Shown here: piece by piece, positions 1 through 8,752 of the stretch | Position numbering within the stretch: the stretch's first letter is position 1 | Layout of the letters: every line of letters starts with the position of its first letter | DNA from: an uncultured Eubacteriales bacterium | Lineage (GTDB): Bacteria; Bacillota; Clostridia; Oscillospirales; Acutalibacteraceae | Assembly (NCBI GenBank): GCA_934491515.1 | Contig: CAKSTF010000019.1 | Coordinates: 1 to 30,535 of the forward strand | DNA length: 30,535 nucleotides | Direction: 5' to 3' | Notes under the pieces: generated by a model | The model's input: the letters and a program-made list of their open reading frames with translations, nothing else | The model's database searches: none | What the model was told of the DNA's origin: nothing | Position numbers and translations under genes: made by a program

Positions 1-569
1 CGTATATACCCTTTGTAGGAAGCGTAGATATAATGCACGGTGCCGGACTCCTCTTTTGGCCTGTTGCGCTTATGTTTATATACGGTTTTACAAATTCCGT
101 AAATCTTACCGACGGTATAGACGGACTTGATGCCAGCGTAACGCTTGTTGTTGCCTGCGCGTTCATGCTTTCGGCAGGTTATCTTGATATGGCGGCGCCG
201 AATGCACTTGCGGCGTCGCTTGCAGGCGCCTGCGCCGGATTCATCGTTTGGAATGCAAAACCGGCAAAGGTGTTTATGGGCGATACCGGTTCGCTGTTTT
301 TGGGCGGTATGGTAGTGTCGCTTTCTTTCAGCATCGGCAGGCCGATATTGCTTATACCCATGGGTATAATATATCTTATCGAAGCCCTTTCGGTAATCCT
401 TCAGGTAGCGCACTACAAACGCACCAAAAAACGCCTGTTTAAGATGGCGCCCATACACCACCACTTTGAAATGTGCGGTATGAGCGAGCAAAAAATAGTT
501 TTCCTCTTTTCTTCGATCACGCTTATATTCTGCTTCCTGTCTATTTTGAGCGTTATATACGCGTGGTAA
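1..569 (+). CDS. mraY: Phospho-N-acetylmuramoyl-pentapeptide-transferase MraY, 5' end cut off by the window
   Basis: This integral membrane enzyme transfers phospho-MurNAc-pentapeptide from UDP to undecaprenyl phosphate, making lipid I on the cytoplasmic face of the membrane. The reading frame is open from the first full codon at position 3, so the true start lies upstream and only about the last 190 residues are visible; the Met at 33 is internal. Seen motifs are NLTDGIDGLD with its conserved aspartates, KVFMGDTGSLFLGG, and the cytoplasmic loop APIHHHFE with the three-histidine run typical of MraY, all between hydrophobic helices. It is followed after 27 nt by ftsW, with a GGAG-type ribosome site. 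In many bacteria murD sits between mraY and ftsW; here there is no room for it. Confidence 0.97.
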   Translation, partial: YIPFVGSVDIMHGAGLLFWPVALMFIYGFTNSVNLTDGIDGLDASVTLVVACAFMLSAGYLDMAAPNALAASLAGACAGFIVWNAKPAKVFMGDTGSLFLGGMVVSLSFSIGRPILLIPMGIIYLIEALSVILQVAHYKRTKKRLFKMAPIHHHFEMCGMSEQKIVFLFSSITLIFCFLSILSVIYAW

Positions 570-596
570 AAATACTTTAAAGGAGAGTCTGTCCGG

Positions 597-1742
597 ATGC
601 CAGTAAAAACTCAGAGAAAAAAGCACGGAATTTTTACCCCTTCCGGCAGAATTGACGTTACTTTTCTCTCTTTCGTATTGCTTCTTGTTACAATAGGTCT
701 TGTAATGCTGTTTTCGGCAAGTTATGCTTACAGTCTTGAATACTACGGCACAAGTTACAAATTTATTGTAAGACAGTTATTGTTTGCGGTAATGGGCGTT
801 ACCGCTATGCTTGTTATTTCGCATATCGACTACCACTTCTGGCGAAAATTCACATGGCCGATATTTATAATAACCCTCGGTATGCTGGCATTTTTGCTTA
901 TTTCTCCCCCGATGGTAAGCGGTATGGACGTTAAACGCTGGATTGCCATAGGCAGTTTTACATTCCAGCCTTCGGAAATAGCAAAATTTGCAATAGTGCT
1001 GCTGTTTTCCACCCTTATATCGGCTAATTACCGCCTGATGGGCGAATTTAAGTTTATTGCTTTTCTGGCTGTTTTGCTGGGCGCTACATGCGCGCTTATA
1101 GTTTTTGAACCGCATCTTTCCGCTACCATTCTTGTCTTTTTGATAGGCGTAGTGCTTATGATAGTCGGCGGACTTAAAAAGCGTTACATTATAGGCGGCG
1201 CGGTAGGCGGCGCTGGACTTGTTTTTCTTGCCATTGTCACAAAGGTTATCGGTTACGGTTCCGACCGTATAAAATACTGGCTTGACCCGTGGCTTGACGC
1301 AAAGGGCAAAGGTTTTCAGACGATACAGTCGCTTTTGGCGATAGGTTCCGGCGGAATACTCGGCAGGGGAATAGGTCAGTCAAGACAAAAATACCTATGG
1401 GTGCCCGAGCCGCACAACGATTTTATATTTTCGATAGTATGCGAAGAGTTGGGACTTATCGGTGCCGGCGTTATTATCGTTCTGTTTGCACTGCTTGTGT
1501 GGCGCGGATTTACGATAGCCATGCACTCACCCGATAAATTCGGCTCTCTTCTTGCCATCGGTCTTACCTTTCAGGTGGGACTTCAGGCAATGCTTAATAT
1601 ATGGGTTGTTACAAATACCATACCTAACACCGGTATCAGCCTGCCGTTTTTCAGTTACGGCGGCACATCGCTTTTTATACTTCTTGCGGAAATGGGAATG
1701 GTACTTTCGGTATCAAGATATTCGGTAATCGAAAAAACATAA
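597..1742 (+). CDS. ftsW: SEDS-family peptidoglycan glycosyltransferase FtsW (or SpoVE)
   Basis: SEDS proteins polymerise lipid II into glycan strands with a partner class B PBP; FtsW does this at the septum. The 381-residue product has a short charged N-terminus (1-20) and about ten hydrophobic segments. Family landmarks are QPSEIAK near 124-130, EPHNDFIF at 271-278 holding the conserved Asp275 expected to be catalytically essential, EELGLIG at 283-289, and GISLPFFSYGGTS at 346-358. Its place between mraY and murG argues for a division (FtsW) role rather than RodA. The sporulation paralogue SpoVE is an alternative because it occupies the same position in Bacillus relatives, and sequence alone does not separate the two here. 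The ATG follows AAAGGAG at suitable spacing. Confidence 0.93.
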   Translation: MPVKTQRKKHGIFTPSGRIDVTFLSFVLLLVTIGLVMLFSASYAYSLEYYGTSYKFIVRQLLFAVMGVTAMLVISHIDYHFWRKFTWPIFIITLGMLAFLLISPPMVSGMDVKRWIAIGSFTFQPSEIAKFAIVLLFSTLISANYRLMGEFKFIAFLAVLLGATCALIVFEPHLSATILVFLIGVVLMIVGGLKKRYIIGGAVGGAGLVFLAIVTKVIGYGSDRIKYWLDPWLDAKGKGFQTIQSLLAIGSGGILGRGIGQSRQKYLWVPEPHNDFIFSIVCEELGLIGAGVIIVLFALLVWRGFTIAMHSPDKFGSLLAIGLTFQVGLQAMLNIWVVTNTIPNTGISLPFFSYGGTSLFILLAEMGMVLSVSRYSVIEKT

Positions 1743-1755
1743 AGGGGATAAATTT

Positions 1756-2874
1756 ATGCATATTCTTTTTGCAGGCGGCGGAACTGCCGGCCATATAAAT
1801 CCGGCGCTTGCCGTTGCAGGATATATAAGAGAAGTAGAACCCGATACAAGGATAAGTTATATAGGTACAGCCAATAAACTTGAGGCAAAACTCGTCCCCG
1901 AAAAAGGATATAATTTCAGAACGATAGACGTTGCGGGCTTCAGCCGTTCGCGCTCGCTTAAAGGGCTTGCGCATAATGTTGCAGTCGTTAAAAAGATGAT
2001 TACCTCATCCCTCGAAGCCCGAAAAATACTTAAAGAACTTGAACCGGATATAGTTGTGGGAACGGGCGGATATGTAAGCGGCCCTGTGCTGCGCGAGGCG
2101 GCGAAGCTGGGAATTAAAACGGCGATTCACGAACAGAACGCCTATCCGGGCGTTACCACAAAAATGCTTGCAAATCGCGTGGACAGGGTAATGCTTGCCA
2201 TGCCGGAAGCAAAAAAATACCTAAAAACAAAAAAAGAACCCGTAATAGTGGGCAATCCCGTAAGGCGCGAACTTTTGCTTGCCGACCGTAAGAAATCAAG
2301 GGACAAACTGGGTCTTGACAATCGTCCGCTGATACTTTCTTTCGGCGGCTCTTTGGGCGCGCGCCCGCTGAACGAGGCAGTTACCGAACTTATAGCAAGC
2401 CATAACGGCACGGGTAAGTATTACCACATTCACGGCACGGGCAAATCGGGATATAATACGATGCTCGGCAATCTTGCGGCAAGGGGAATAACCTTAGCGC
2501 CGGAGGTGGACATAAGGGAATACATAACCGATATGGACACCTGTATGTCGGCAGCGGATCTTGTGATATGCCGTGCGGGCGCGATAACATTAAGCGAACT
2601 TGAAGCCTGCGGCAAACCGGCGGTTTTGATACCCTCGCCTTATGTGGCGGAAAATCATCAATACCATAATGCGATGACCCTTAAAAAAGCGGGTGCCGCA
2701 GAGGTTATAGAGGAAAAAGATCTTACGGGAGAAAGTCTTATAACCGCCGTATCAAAACTGATAGAGGATAAAAAGGCGCTTGAAGATATGCAAAAAGCCG
2801 ATAAAAAGATAGCCATAACCGATTCAAATGAACGTATTTATAAGGTAATTAAAGAACTTTCGGCTGAAAAATAA
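1756..2874 (+). CDS. murG: UDP-GlcNAc:lipid I N-acetylglucosaminyltransferase MurG
   Basis: MurG adds GlcNAc to lipid I to make lipid II, as a peripheral enzyme on the inner membrane face (GT28 fold). The 372-residue product is full length for the family. It shows the N-terminal glycine-rich acceptor loop GGGTAGH at 7-13 (the second Gly of the usual GGTGGH is Ala here), HEQN at 125-128, the inter-domain GGSLGA at 197-202, and the donor-binding stretch RAGAITLSEL at 273-282 followed by PSPYVAENHQYHNA at 293-306. It begins 13 nt after ftsW with an AAAGGGG site, so the two are probably co-translated. An 80-nt gap to murA follows, without a visible terminator. Confidence 0.97.
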   Translation: MHILFAGGGTAGHINPALAVAGYIREVEPDTRISYIGTANKLEAKLVPEKGYNFRTIDVAGFSRSRSLKGLAHNVAVVKKMITSSLEARKILKELEPDIVVGTGGYVSGPVLREAAKLGIKTAIHEQNAYPGVTTKMLANRVDRVMLAMPEAKKYLKTKKEPVIVGNPVRRELLLADRKKSRDKLGLDNRPLILSFGGSLGARPLNEAVTELIASHNGTGKYYHIHGTGKSGYNTMLGNLAARGITLAPEVDIREYITDMDTCMSAADLVICRAGAITLSELEACGKPAVLIPSPYVAENHQYHNAMTLKKAGAAEVIEEKDLTGESLITAVSKLIEDKKALEDMQKADKKIAITDSNERIYKVIKELSAEK

Positions 2875-2954
2875 GCGTTTTTGAAAAGAATTAGCAATTT
2901 TGTGCCGTTTGCATAGTATGGAATGTTTAAATACTGTGCGAAGGGTATGATGAT

Positions 2955-4211
2955 ATGTCACGGCTTAGGATAGCAGGCGGCAAAAAACTTGAGGGAACTG
3001 TTCCGGTATCCGGTGCAAAAAATGCGGTGCTGCCGCTGTTGTCGGCGGCGCTTCTGTGCGACGGGGAAACCGTTTTTACAAATTGCCCCGAACTTTCCGA
3101 TGTAGAGGCGTGCATAGATATATTACGGCATTTAGGAATACGCGCGCAAAGTTCAAACGGAACCGTTACCGTAGAGGGCGCTGCACCCGCAAATATCGAA
3201 ATACCCGAGCGTCTTATGCGGCGTATGCGTTCTTCCGTGATATTTTTAGGCAGCATACTTGCAAGAAGAGGTAAGGCTGCCGTGAGTAATCCGGGCGGCT
3301 GTGAATTGGGTCCGCGTCCGATTGATTTACATATATCCGCGCTTTCTTCGCTCGGTGCCGAGATGACGGATGAACACGGCGTTTTAAAATTTTCTGCGCC
3401 CGACGGGCTTCGCGGAAACACGGTAAATCTTGCGGTGCAAAGCGTAGGCGCTACCGAAAACACAATTCTTGCCGCCGTACTGGCAAAGGGTACTACCGTT
3501 ATAAACAATGCCGCAAGGGAACCCGAAATTTCCGCGCTTGCCGATTTTTTGAACAGCGCAGGCGCAAACATCAAGGGCGCCGGCAGCAGCGTTATAACGA
3601 TAGAGGGTGTTAAAAAACTTTACGGCACCGTTTGCCGCGTTATACCGGACAGAATAGAAGCCGCAACATTTATGGCGGCGGCAGCCGTTACGGGCGGCGA
3701 CATTACGCTTAAGAATATTTACACGCCGCACATGCAAAGCATAATTGACGCATTTGCGCTTACCGGCTGTAAAATTGACTTTTCGGAACATACTTTACGG
3801 ATAAAGGCGCCTGCAAGACTGCAGGCGATACCTTATATAAAAAGTCAGGTATATCCTGCCTTTCCTACCGACGTCGGTCCGCTTATAACTGCGGCGCTTG
3901 CCACTGCAGACGGAACCTCGGTTTTTGTTGAGGGTATATTTGAAAACAGATACAGATATATTTCCGAATTGCAAAGACTGGGCGCCGATATAAAAATCGA
4001 GGGCAGAGCCGCCATCGTCAGGGGTAAAAAACACCTTTGCGGCGCACCGTGCGTGTGTACGGACCTTCGGGGCGGCGCGGCGCTTGCGGTTGCCGCACTG
4101 GGAGCAGAGGGCGTGACGGTTCTTGATGATACGCGCCATATAAGCAGGGGATACGGCCGCTTTGCCGAAAAATTATCCCTTATAGGCGCTCAAATACAAA
4201 CGGAGGTTTAA
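2955..4211 (+). CDS. murA: UDP-N-acetylglucosamine 1-carboxyvinyltransferase MurA
   Basis: MurA transfers enolpyruvate from PEP to UDP-GlcNAc, the first committed step of peptidoglycan precursor synthesis in the cytoplasm, and is the fosfomycin target. The 418 residues match the family length. Seen are GAKNA at 20-24 (Lys22 and Asn23 bind substrate), MRSS at 91-94, and GGCELGPRPIDLH with the PEP-reactive Cys116, so the enzyme should be fosfomycin sensitive at this residue. Two ATGs just upstream (2947, 2950) are out of frame, and the ATG at 2955 has GAAGGG at about 9 nt. The stop is followed after 2 nt by ftsQ. Many Clostridia have two murA copies; this is the one in the division cluster. Confidence 0.96.
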   Translation: MSRLRIAGGKKLEGTVPVSGAKNAVLPLLSAALLCDGETVFTNCPELSDVEACIDILRHLGIRAQSSNGTVTVEGAAPANIEIPERLMRRMRSSVIFLGSILARRGKAAVSNPGGCELGPRPIDLHISALSSLGAEMTDEHGVLKFSAPDGLRGNTVNLAVQSVGATENTILAAVLAKGTTVINNAAREPEISALADFLNSAGANIKGAGSSVITIEGVKKLYGTVCRVIPDRIEAATFMAAAAVTGGDITLKNIYTPHMQSIIDAFALTGCKIDFSEHTLRIKAPARLQAIPYIKSQVYPAFPTDVGPLITAALATADGTSVFVEGIFENRYRYISELQRLGADIKIEGRAAIVRGKKHLCGAPCVCTDLRGGAALAVAALGAEGVTVLDDTRHISRGYGRFAEKLSLIGAQIQTEV

Positions 4212-4213
4212 AG

Positions 4214-4987
4214 ATGGCGGAAAAGGACGAATTTACGCGTCGGCGTGAAGCAAGACAAAGGAAAGCAGCAAAAAAACGCCGCAAAAGACTTTTCTTTTTT
4301 ACACTGTTTTTAATAATTGCAATCGGCGTTACGCTGTCGCTTACCGTACTGTTTCCGATAAAAAAAGTCAGATCATCCGGCAGTAAGATCTATACCGAAA
4401 AGGAAATAGTCGCTGCAGCCGATATATACGGAAAAAACGAATTTACCGTAAGTTCTTCAAAAACGGAAACGGCAATTCGGGAAAAACTCCCCTTTGTGGG
4501 AAGCGTTACGCTTGAACGTTATCTGCCGGACGGTATTCTGATAAAGGTAAAGGACGCCTCCGAATATACCTGTTATGCTTCCGGCGGCAAGTATTATTCG
4601 GTAAGTAAGGACGGCTATGTGCTTAAAGAATATCAAACGGCGCCGGATGGGCTGCTTACAGTTACCTGCAGCGAGGTTACCTGCAAAACAGGGCGGAAGA
4701 TTGTGATAAAATCGGAATCCGAAAAGGAACTTATAAGCACACTTCTTGCCGCGCTTGAAAATAAAGACATTGAAACGCAAAGCATAGACGTAAGCAGCAC
4801 GGTAGCCGTCAAGGCAACAGTGTGCGGCAGGTTCAAAGTAAATTTCGGCACAACGGCGTATCTTGATAAAAAAATAAATCACCTGTCTTCCATGATAAAC
4901 AATATAGGGGAGGAACGCCGCGGCAGCATAGATCTCAGTATGTGGACTCCCACCAAAACCGAGGGCAGTTTTACGGCGGAACAGTAA
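4214..4987 (+). CDS. ftsQ: Cell division protein FtsQ/DivIB
   Basis: FtsQ/DivIB is a bitopic divisome protein that links FtsL-FtsB to the septal synthase. The 257-residue product has a very basic cytoplasmic N-terminus (1-27), one membrane helix at about 28-50, and then a POTRA-like domain starting with IKKVRSSGSKIYTEKEI and containing a PFVGSVTLERYLPDGILIKV-type strand pattern near 91-111. The rest (about 115-257) fits the beta domain of DivIB. These proteins diverge fast, so the call rests on topology, POTRA pattern and position between murA and ftsZ. The ribosome site CGGAGG lies inside the end of murA, 7 nt before the ATG, indicating coupling to murA. No ftsA follows. Confidence 0.85.
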   Translation: MAEKDEFTRRREARQRKAAKKRRKRLFFFTLFLIIAIGVTLSLTVLFPIKKVRSSGSKIYTEKEIVAAADIYGKNEFTVSSSKTETAIREKLPFVGSVTLERYLPDGILIKVKDASEYTCYASGGKYYSVSKDGYVLKEYQTAPDGLLTVTCSEVTCKTGRKIVIKSESEKELISTLLAALENKDIETQSIDVSSTVAVKATVCGRFKVNFGTTAYLDKKINHLSSMINNIGEERRGSIDLSMWTPTKTEGSFTAEQ

Positions 4988-5032
4988 AATATTGCCGCAT
5001 AATTTATAAGATTTAAAAAAGAAATAAAACTA

Positions 5033-5061
5033 TTGCATTTTAAAATCAATTGTGCTATTAT
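5033..5061 (+). promoter_or_regulatory. Predicted SigA promoter of ftsZ
   Basis: TTGCAT (5033-5038), a 17-nt spacer and TATTAT (5056-5061) form a good vegetative promoter in an A/T-rich 130-bp gap. The expected start near 5068 gives a leader of about 50 nt before GGAGG and the ftsZ ATG. It would let ftsZ be expressed above the level of the upstream cluster. Confidence 0.7.
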
Positions 5062-5116
5062 TTAAAATGTATATATGTGTATATTACAAGAATTTTAAAT
5101 ATACGGAGGAATTAAA

Positions 5117-6178
5117 ATGTCATTTGAAGTTGCAGATGAAATGGAAAATGTTGTTAAAATAAAAGTTGTAGGTGTCGGCGGCGGCGGCGGAAACGCCATA
5201 AACCGTATGGTTGCCGCAGGCGTTCGCGGTGTTGAATTTGTAGCAATCAATACCGATAAGGCTGCATTGTTTCTTTCAAAAGCCGATCAGAAAATTCAGA
5301 TAGGCGAAAAGTCTTCCGCAGGTATGGGTGCCGGCGGTAATCCCGATAACGGTCGCGCCGCAGCGGAGGAATCCCGCGACGAGATAACCAATGCTATCCG
5401 TGAAGCGGATATGATATTCATTACCGCAGGTATGGGCGGCGGCACAGGCACTGGTGCTACACCCATCGTTGCCGCTATTGCCAAGGAACTTGGAATACTT
5501 ACGGTTGGTATCGTAACAAAGCCTTTCGCTTTTGAAGGCAAAAAGCGTATGACTCAGGCAGAGACAGGCATTGCCGCTTTGGGCGAGCAGGTTGACAGCC
5601 TTGTTGTTATCCCCAACGAACGTCTTAAGTATGTTTCCGATGAAAAGATAACCTTCAAAAATGCGTTCAACATTGCCGATGATGTTCTCCGTCAGGGCGT
5701 TCAGAGCATTTCCGAACTTATCAACGTTACAGCACTTGTTAACCTTGACTTTGCCGATGTTAAGTCCGTTATGGCGGATGCAGGCTACGCGCACATGGGC
5801 GTAGGCGTTGCAACAGGCCGCGACAAGGCAGAACAGGCTGCGCGTATGGCTATCACAAGCCCGCTTATCGAAACCTCTATGGATAACGCACGCGGCGTTA
5901 TTATCAGCATTACAGGTTCCGATGATATCGGCCTTGAAGAGGTTGAGCAGGCATCTACCATCATTTCCGATATGGCTCATCCGGACGCTACCATTATCTG
6001 GGGCGCTCAGCTTGACGAGAATCTTGAGGACACCATCCGTGTAACTGTTGTTGCAACGGGCCTTGGCGATTCCAAGAAAAACGAAACCTCCAACGATCTT
6101 GCCGCTATTATGAGCAGTTCTTCCGAGGATGAGGATGAAGCATACGGCGATGTGATGAGTTTCTTTAAGCAGAACTGA
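5117..6178 (+). CDS. ftsZ: Cell division GTPase FtsZ, with a short C-terminal tail
   Basis: FtsZ polymerises into the cytokinetic ring. The GTP-binding signature GGGTGTG is at 107-113, preceded by the glycine-rich first loop at 19-25. The T7 synergy loop NLDFADV at 209-215 supplies the aspartates needed for GTP hydrolysis across the filament interface. At 353 residues it is short: the disordered linker after the core is only about 20-25 residues, very acidic, and ends DVMSFFKQN rather than a clear DIPxFL-type tail peptide that normally binds FtsA, SepF or ZapD. It has its own promoter, a GGAGG site 7 nt before ATG, and a strong terminator just downstream, so it ends the division cluster. Confidence 0.98.
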   Translation: MSFEVADEMENVVKIKVVGVGGGGGNAINRMVAAGVRGVEFVAINTDKAALFLSKADQKIQIGEKSSAGMGAGGNPDNGRAAAEESRDEITNAIREADMIFITAGMGGGTGTGATPIVAAIAKELGILTVGIVTKPFAFEGKKRMTQAETGIAALGEQVDSLVVIPNERLKYVSDEKITFKNAFNIADDVLRQGVQSISELINVTALVNLDFADVKSVMADAGYAHMGVGVATGRDKAEQAARMAITSPLIETSMDNARGVIISITGSDDIGLEEVEQASTIISDMAHPDATIIWGAQLDENLEDTIRVTVVATGLGDSKKNETSNDLAAIMSSSSEDEDEAYGDVMSFFKQN

Positions 6179-6203
6179 TTACATAGATAAATATGTTTTT
6201 AGG

Positions 6204-6229
6204 AGCCCGAAGCTTTTCTTCGGGCTTTT
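6204..6229 (+). terminator. Intrinsic terminator after ftsZ
   Basis: A 9-bp perfect stem, AGCCCGAAG (6204-6212) with CTTCGGGCT (6218-6226), a 5-nt loop and then TTTT. It lies 26 nt after the ftsZ stop. Confidence 0.9.
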
Positions 6230-6390
6230 ATAATAAATTTCGGTGATTTAATTCGGGATTCTGTTAATACATTTTATTACGGACGCACCGTACGCACTTG
6301 TATTGCCGCACGCCATTGCCGTGATATTTTTTTGGAATCCCTTGCTGCCGGTATTTTTATAAAATTCGGGGTTTGAAAACGGAGAAAAAT

Positions 6391-8739
6391 ATGACACTTA
6401 AGGATTTAAAGGTCGGTGAATCGGCTGTTATTGATAAAGTAGGGGGCGAAGGGGCGCTAAGGCAGCACTTCCTTGATATGGGCGTGATTCCGGGCGCTTA
6501 TGTTACCCTTGTTCAGTTTGCGCCTATGGGAGACCCTATGGAATTGCGAATTCATGGATATGAACTTACCCTGCGCCTTGCCGACGCCGAAAAAATAGAA
6601 ATAACACCGCACACAGCGTCCGGAAAAGGTGCTGAAAAAACGACGTATGTTCCGAAAATTACCGACCACCCGGGACTTGGTGAATCGGGCGTGTATCACG
6701 ATAAATCAGACGGCGTACGCCCCAAAAAAGGCAAACTTTTAACCTTTGCGCTGGCGGGCAACCAGAACTGCGGCAAAACGACCCTTTTTAATGCACTTAC
6801 CGGCGCTAATTGCCATGTGGGCAATTTCCCCGGCGTTACGGTGGACAGAAAAAGCGGAGAAATCAAGGGCGAGCCCGACACCCTCGTAACGGACCTGCCG
6901 GGGATTTACTCGCTTTCTCCTTACAGCAGTGAGGAAATAGTATCGCGCGAGTTTATTTTAAACGAGAAACCTACGGCGATTATAAATATTGCAGACGCCA
7001 CAAATATAGAGCGCAACCTGTACCTTACAATGCAGCTTATGGAACTTGACGTTCCGATGGTTCTAGCTCTTAATATGATGGACGAGGTACGCGGTAACGG
7101 CGGAACCGTTTACATAAACGAACTTGAACGCAGGCTCGGAATTCCCGTAGTCCCGATTTCCGCAGCAAAGGGCGAAGGAATAGAAGAACTTGTGCACCAT
7201 GCCGTTCATATTGCGGCATACGGCGAAAAGCCGAAACGCGCTGATTTTTGCGGCAGGGATGACGCAGGCGGTGCTGTTCACAGGGCAGTACACAGTATAA
7301 TGCATACTATAGAGGACCATGCCGCCGCGGCGCAGATACCCGTAAGGTTTGCGGCAAGCAAACTGATAGAGGGCGACCCCCTTGTTACCGAGGCGCTGGC
7401 ACTTTCCGCAAACGAAACCGAACTTATCGAACATATTATTTTGCAGATGGAACGCGAACGCGGTCTTGACCGCGCCGCCGCAATTGCAGATATGCGCTTT
7501 TCTTTTATAGAAAAAGTATGCAGAGAAACCGTTGTGCGTCCGCGCGAAAGCCGCGAGCATAAACGCAGCCGTGCGATAGATCGCTTTCTTACGGGAAAGT
7601 ACACGGCGATTCCTGCGTTTGTAGGCATTATGGCACTGATATTCTGGCTTACATTCAATGTTATAGGGTCCTTTTTTCAGCAACTTCTTGAAAAAGGCAT
7701 TGATATTTTAAAAAATTATGCAGATGCGTTTTTAGGCGACCTTAACGTAAACCGTGTTGTAAGGTCGCTGGTCGTTGACGGCATTTTCGGCGGCGTGGGA
7801 AGCGTTCTCAGTTTTATTCCCATAATAGTTATATTGTTTTTATTCCTTTCCCTTCTGGAGGACAGCGGCTATATGGCGCGCGTGGCCTTTGTTATGGATA
7901 AATTGCTCCGGAAAATAGGCCTTTCCGGCAGAAGCATAGTTCCCATGCTTATAGGTTTCGGATGTACCGTTCCGGGCGTTATGGCCACAAGAACTCTGCC
8001 TTCGGCAAGAGATCGCAGAATGACGGTTATGTTAACGCCTTTTATGAGCTGTACCGCAAAACTGCCTATATACAGTTTCTTTGCCGCAGCCTTCTTTAAA
8101 GAATACAGCGGTCTTGTAATGGTGGGACTCTACTTTTTAGGGATACTCTCTGCGATTGTTGTGGCATTCATATCAAAGAAATTTGTTTTCAAGGGCGAAG
8201 CGGTGCCATTTGTTATGGAACTGCCCAACTACCGTATGCCGGGCTTTAAAAACGTTGCAAGGCTTTTGTGGGACAAGGCAAAAGATTTTCTTGAACGCGC
8301 CTTTACCGTAATACTTATCGCATCGGTGGCGGTATGGTTTTTACAGAGTTTTAATTTCAGACTTCAGTCTGTTCCGTCAAAGGATAGTATGCTGGCGGCT
8401 GTCGCAGGATTTATATCGCCGGTCTTTATACCGCTTGGTTTCGGCGACTGGCGGCTTTCAACCTCGCTTATAGTGGGATTTATGGCAAAAGAAAGCGTTG
8501 TGTCAACACTTTCCGTGCTGTTGTCATCAAGTGAGATAACGGCACTGCTTTCGCCCCTTTCGGCGGTATCCTTTTTGGTGTTTTGCCTGCTTTACACACC
8601 CTGCATCGCGGCGGTGGCTTCAATAAAGCGTGAACTCGGCGCAAAATGGGCTGTGTTTATTGTAATAGGGCAGTGCGCTATTGCTTGGGTTGCAGCCTTG
8701 CTTGTAAGAACTGCAGGTATTCTGATTTTAATGATTTAA
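6391..8739 (+). CDS. feoB: FeoA-FeoB fusion, ferrous iron (or related divalent metal) transporter
   Basis: FeoB is the GTPase-coupled inner-membrane Fe(II) importer; FeoA is its small SH3-like cytosolic partner. Here both are one 782-residue chain. Residues about 1-73 form a FeoA domain (LKVGESA..., APMGDPMELRIHGYELTLR), followed by a roughly 45-residue linker, then the G domain with GNQNCGKT (G1, near 122-129), VGNFPGVTVD, DLPG (G3), NMMD (G4) and SAAKG (G5), and the polytopic core with gate regions containing GFGCTVPGVMA and CTAKLP. An in-frame TTG at 6373 exists, but GGAG at 6381-6384 lies 6 nt before the ATG at 6391, so that start is chosen. No convincing promoter or GTTAGC-type operator is seen upstream, unlike the second feo locus. 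The metal could be Fe or Mn; sequence does not settle it. Confidence 0.93.
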   Translation: MTLKDLKVGESAVIDKVGGEGALRQHFLDMGVIPGAYVTLVQFAPMGDPMELRIHGYELTLRLADAEKIEITPHTASGKGAEKTTYVPKITDHPGLGESGVYHDKSDGVRPKKGKLLTFALAGNQNCGKTTLFNALTGANCHVGNFPGVTVDRKSGEIKGEPDTLVTDLPGIYSLSPYSSEEIVSREFILNEKPTAIINIADATNIERNLYLTMQLMELDVPMVLALNMMDEVRGNGGTVYINELERRLGIPVVPISAAKGEGIEELVHHAVHIAAYGEKPKRADFCGRDDAGGAVHRAVHSIMHTIEDHAAAAQIPVRFAASKLIEGDPLVTEALALSANETELIEHIILQMERERGLDRAAAIADMRFSFIEKVCRETVVRPRESREHKRSRAIDRFLTGKYTAIPAFVGIMALIFWLTFNVIGSFFQQLLEKGIDILKNYADAFLGDLNVNRVVRSLVVDGIFGGVGSVLSFIPIIVILFLFLSLLEDSGYMARVAFVMDKLLRKIGLSGRSIVPMLIGFGCTVPGVMATRTLPSARDRRMTVMLTPFMSCTAKLPIYSFFAAAFFKEYSGLVMVGLYFLGILSAIVVAFISKKFVFKGEAVPFVMELPNYRMPGFKNVARLLWDKAKDFLERAFTVILIASVAVWFLQSFNFRLQSVPSKDSMLAAVAGFISPVFIPLGFGDWRLSTSLIVGFMAKESVVSTLSVLLSSSEITALLSPLSAVSFLVFCLLYTPCIAAVASIKRELGAKWAVFIVIGQCAIAWVAALLVRTAGILILMI

Positions 8740-8752
8740 CCAAAAAAAGAAT

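Noticed and set aside
2881..2900. TTAGCAATTTT as a further DtxR-type site
   Set aside because: Only one half-site is present, without the GCTAA partner.
2891..2937. Promoter in the murG-murA gap
   Set aside because: Pairs such as TTGCAT/TACTGT put the start too close to the ribosome site, and TTAGCA/TAGTAT matches are weak; not strong enough to list.
2927..3574. A 215-codon open frame on the minus strand opposite murA
   Set aside because: It lies wholly opposite a well-supported gene, has Ser/Ala/Pro-rich shadow composition and no domain pattern.
6373..6390. In-frame TTG at 6373 as start of the FeoA-FeoB fusion
   Set aside because: The GGAG ribosome site lies after it and is well spaced for the ATG at 6391, and the FeoA domain starts right there.
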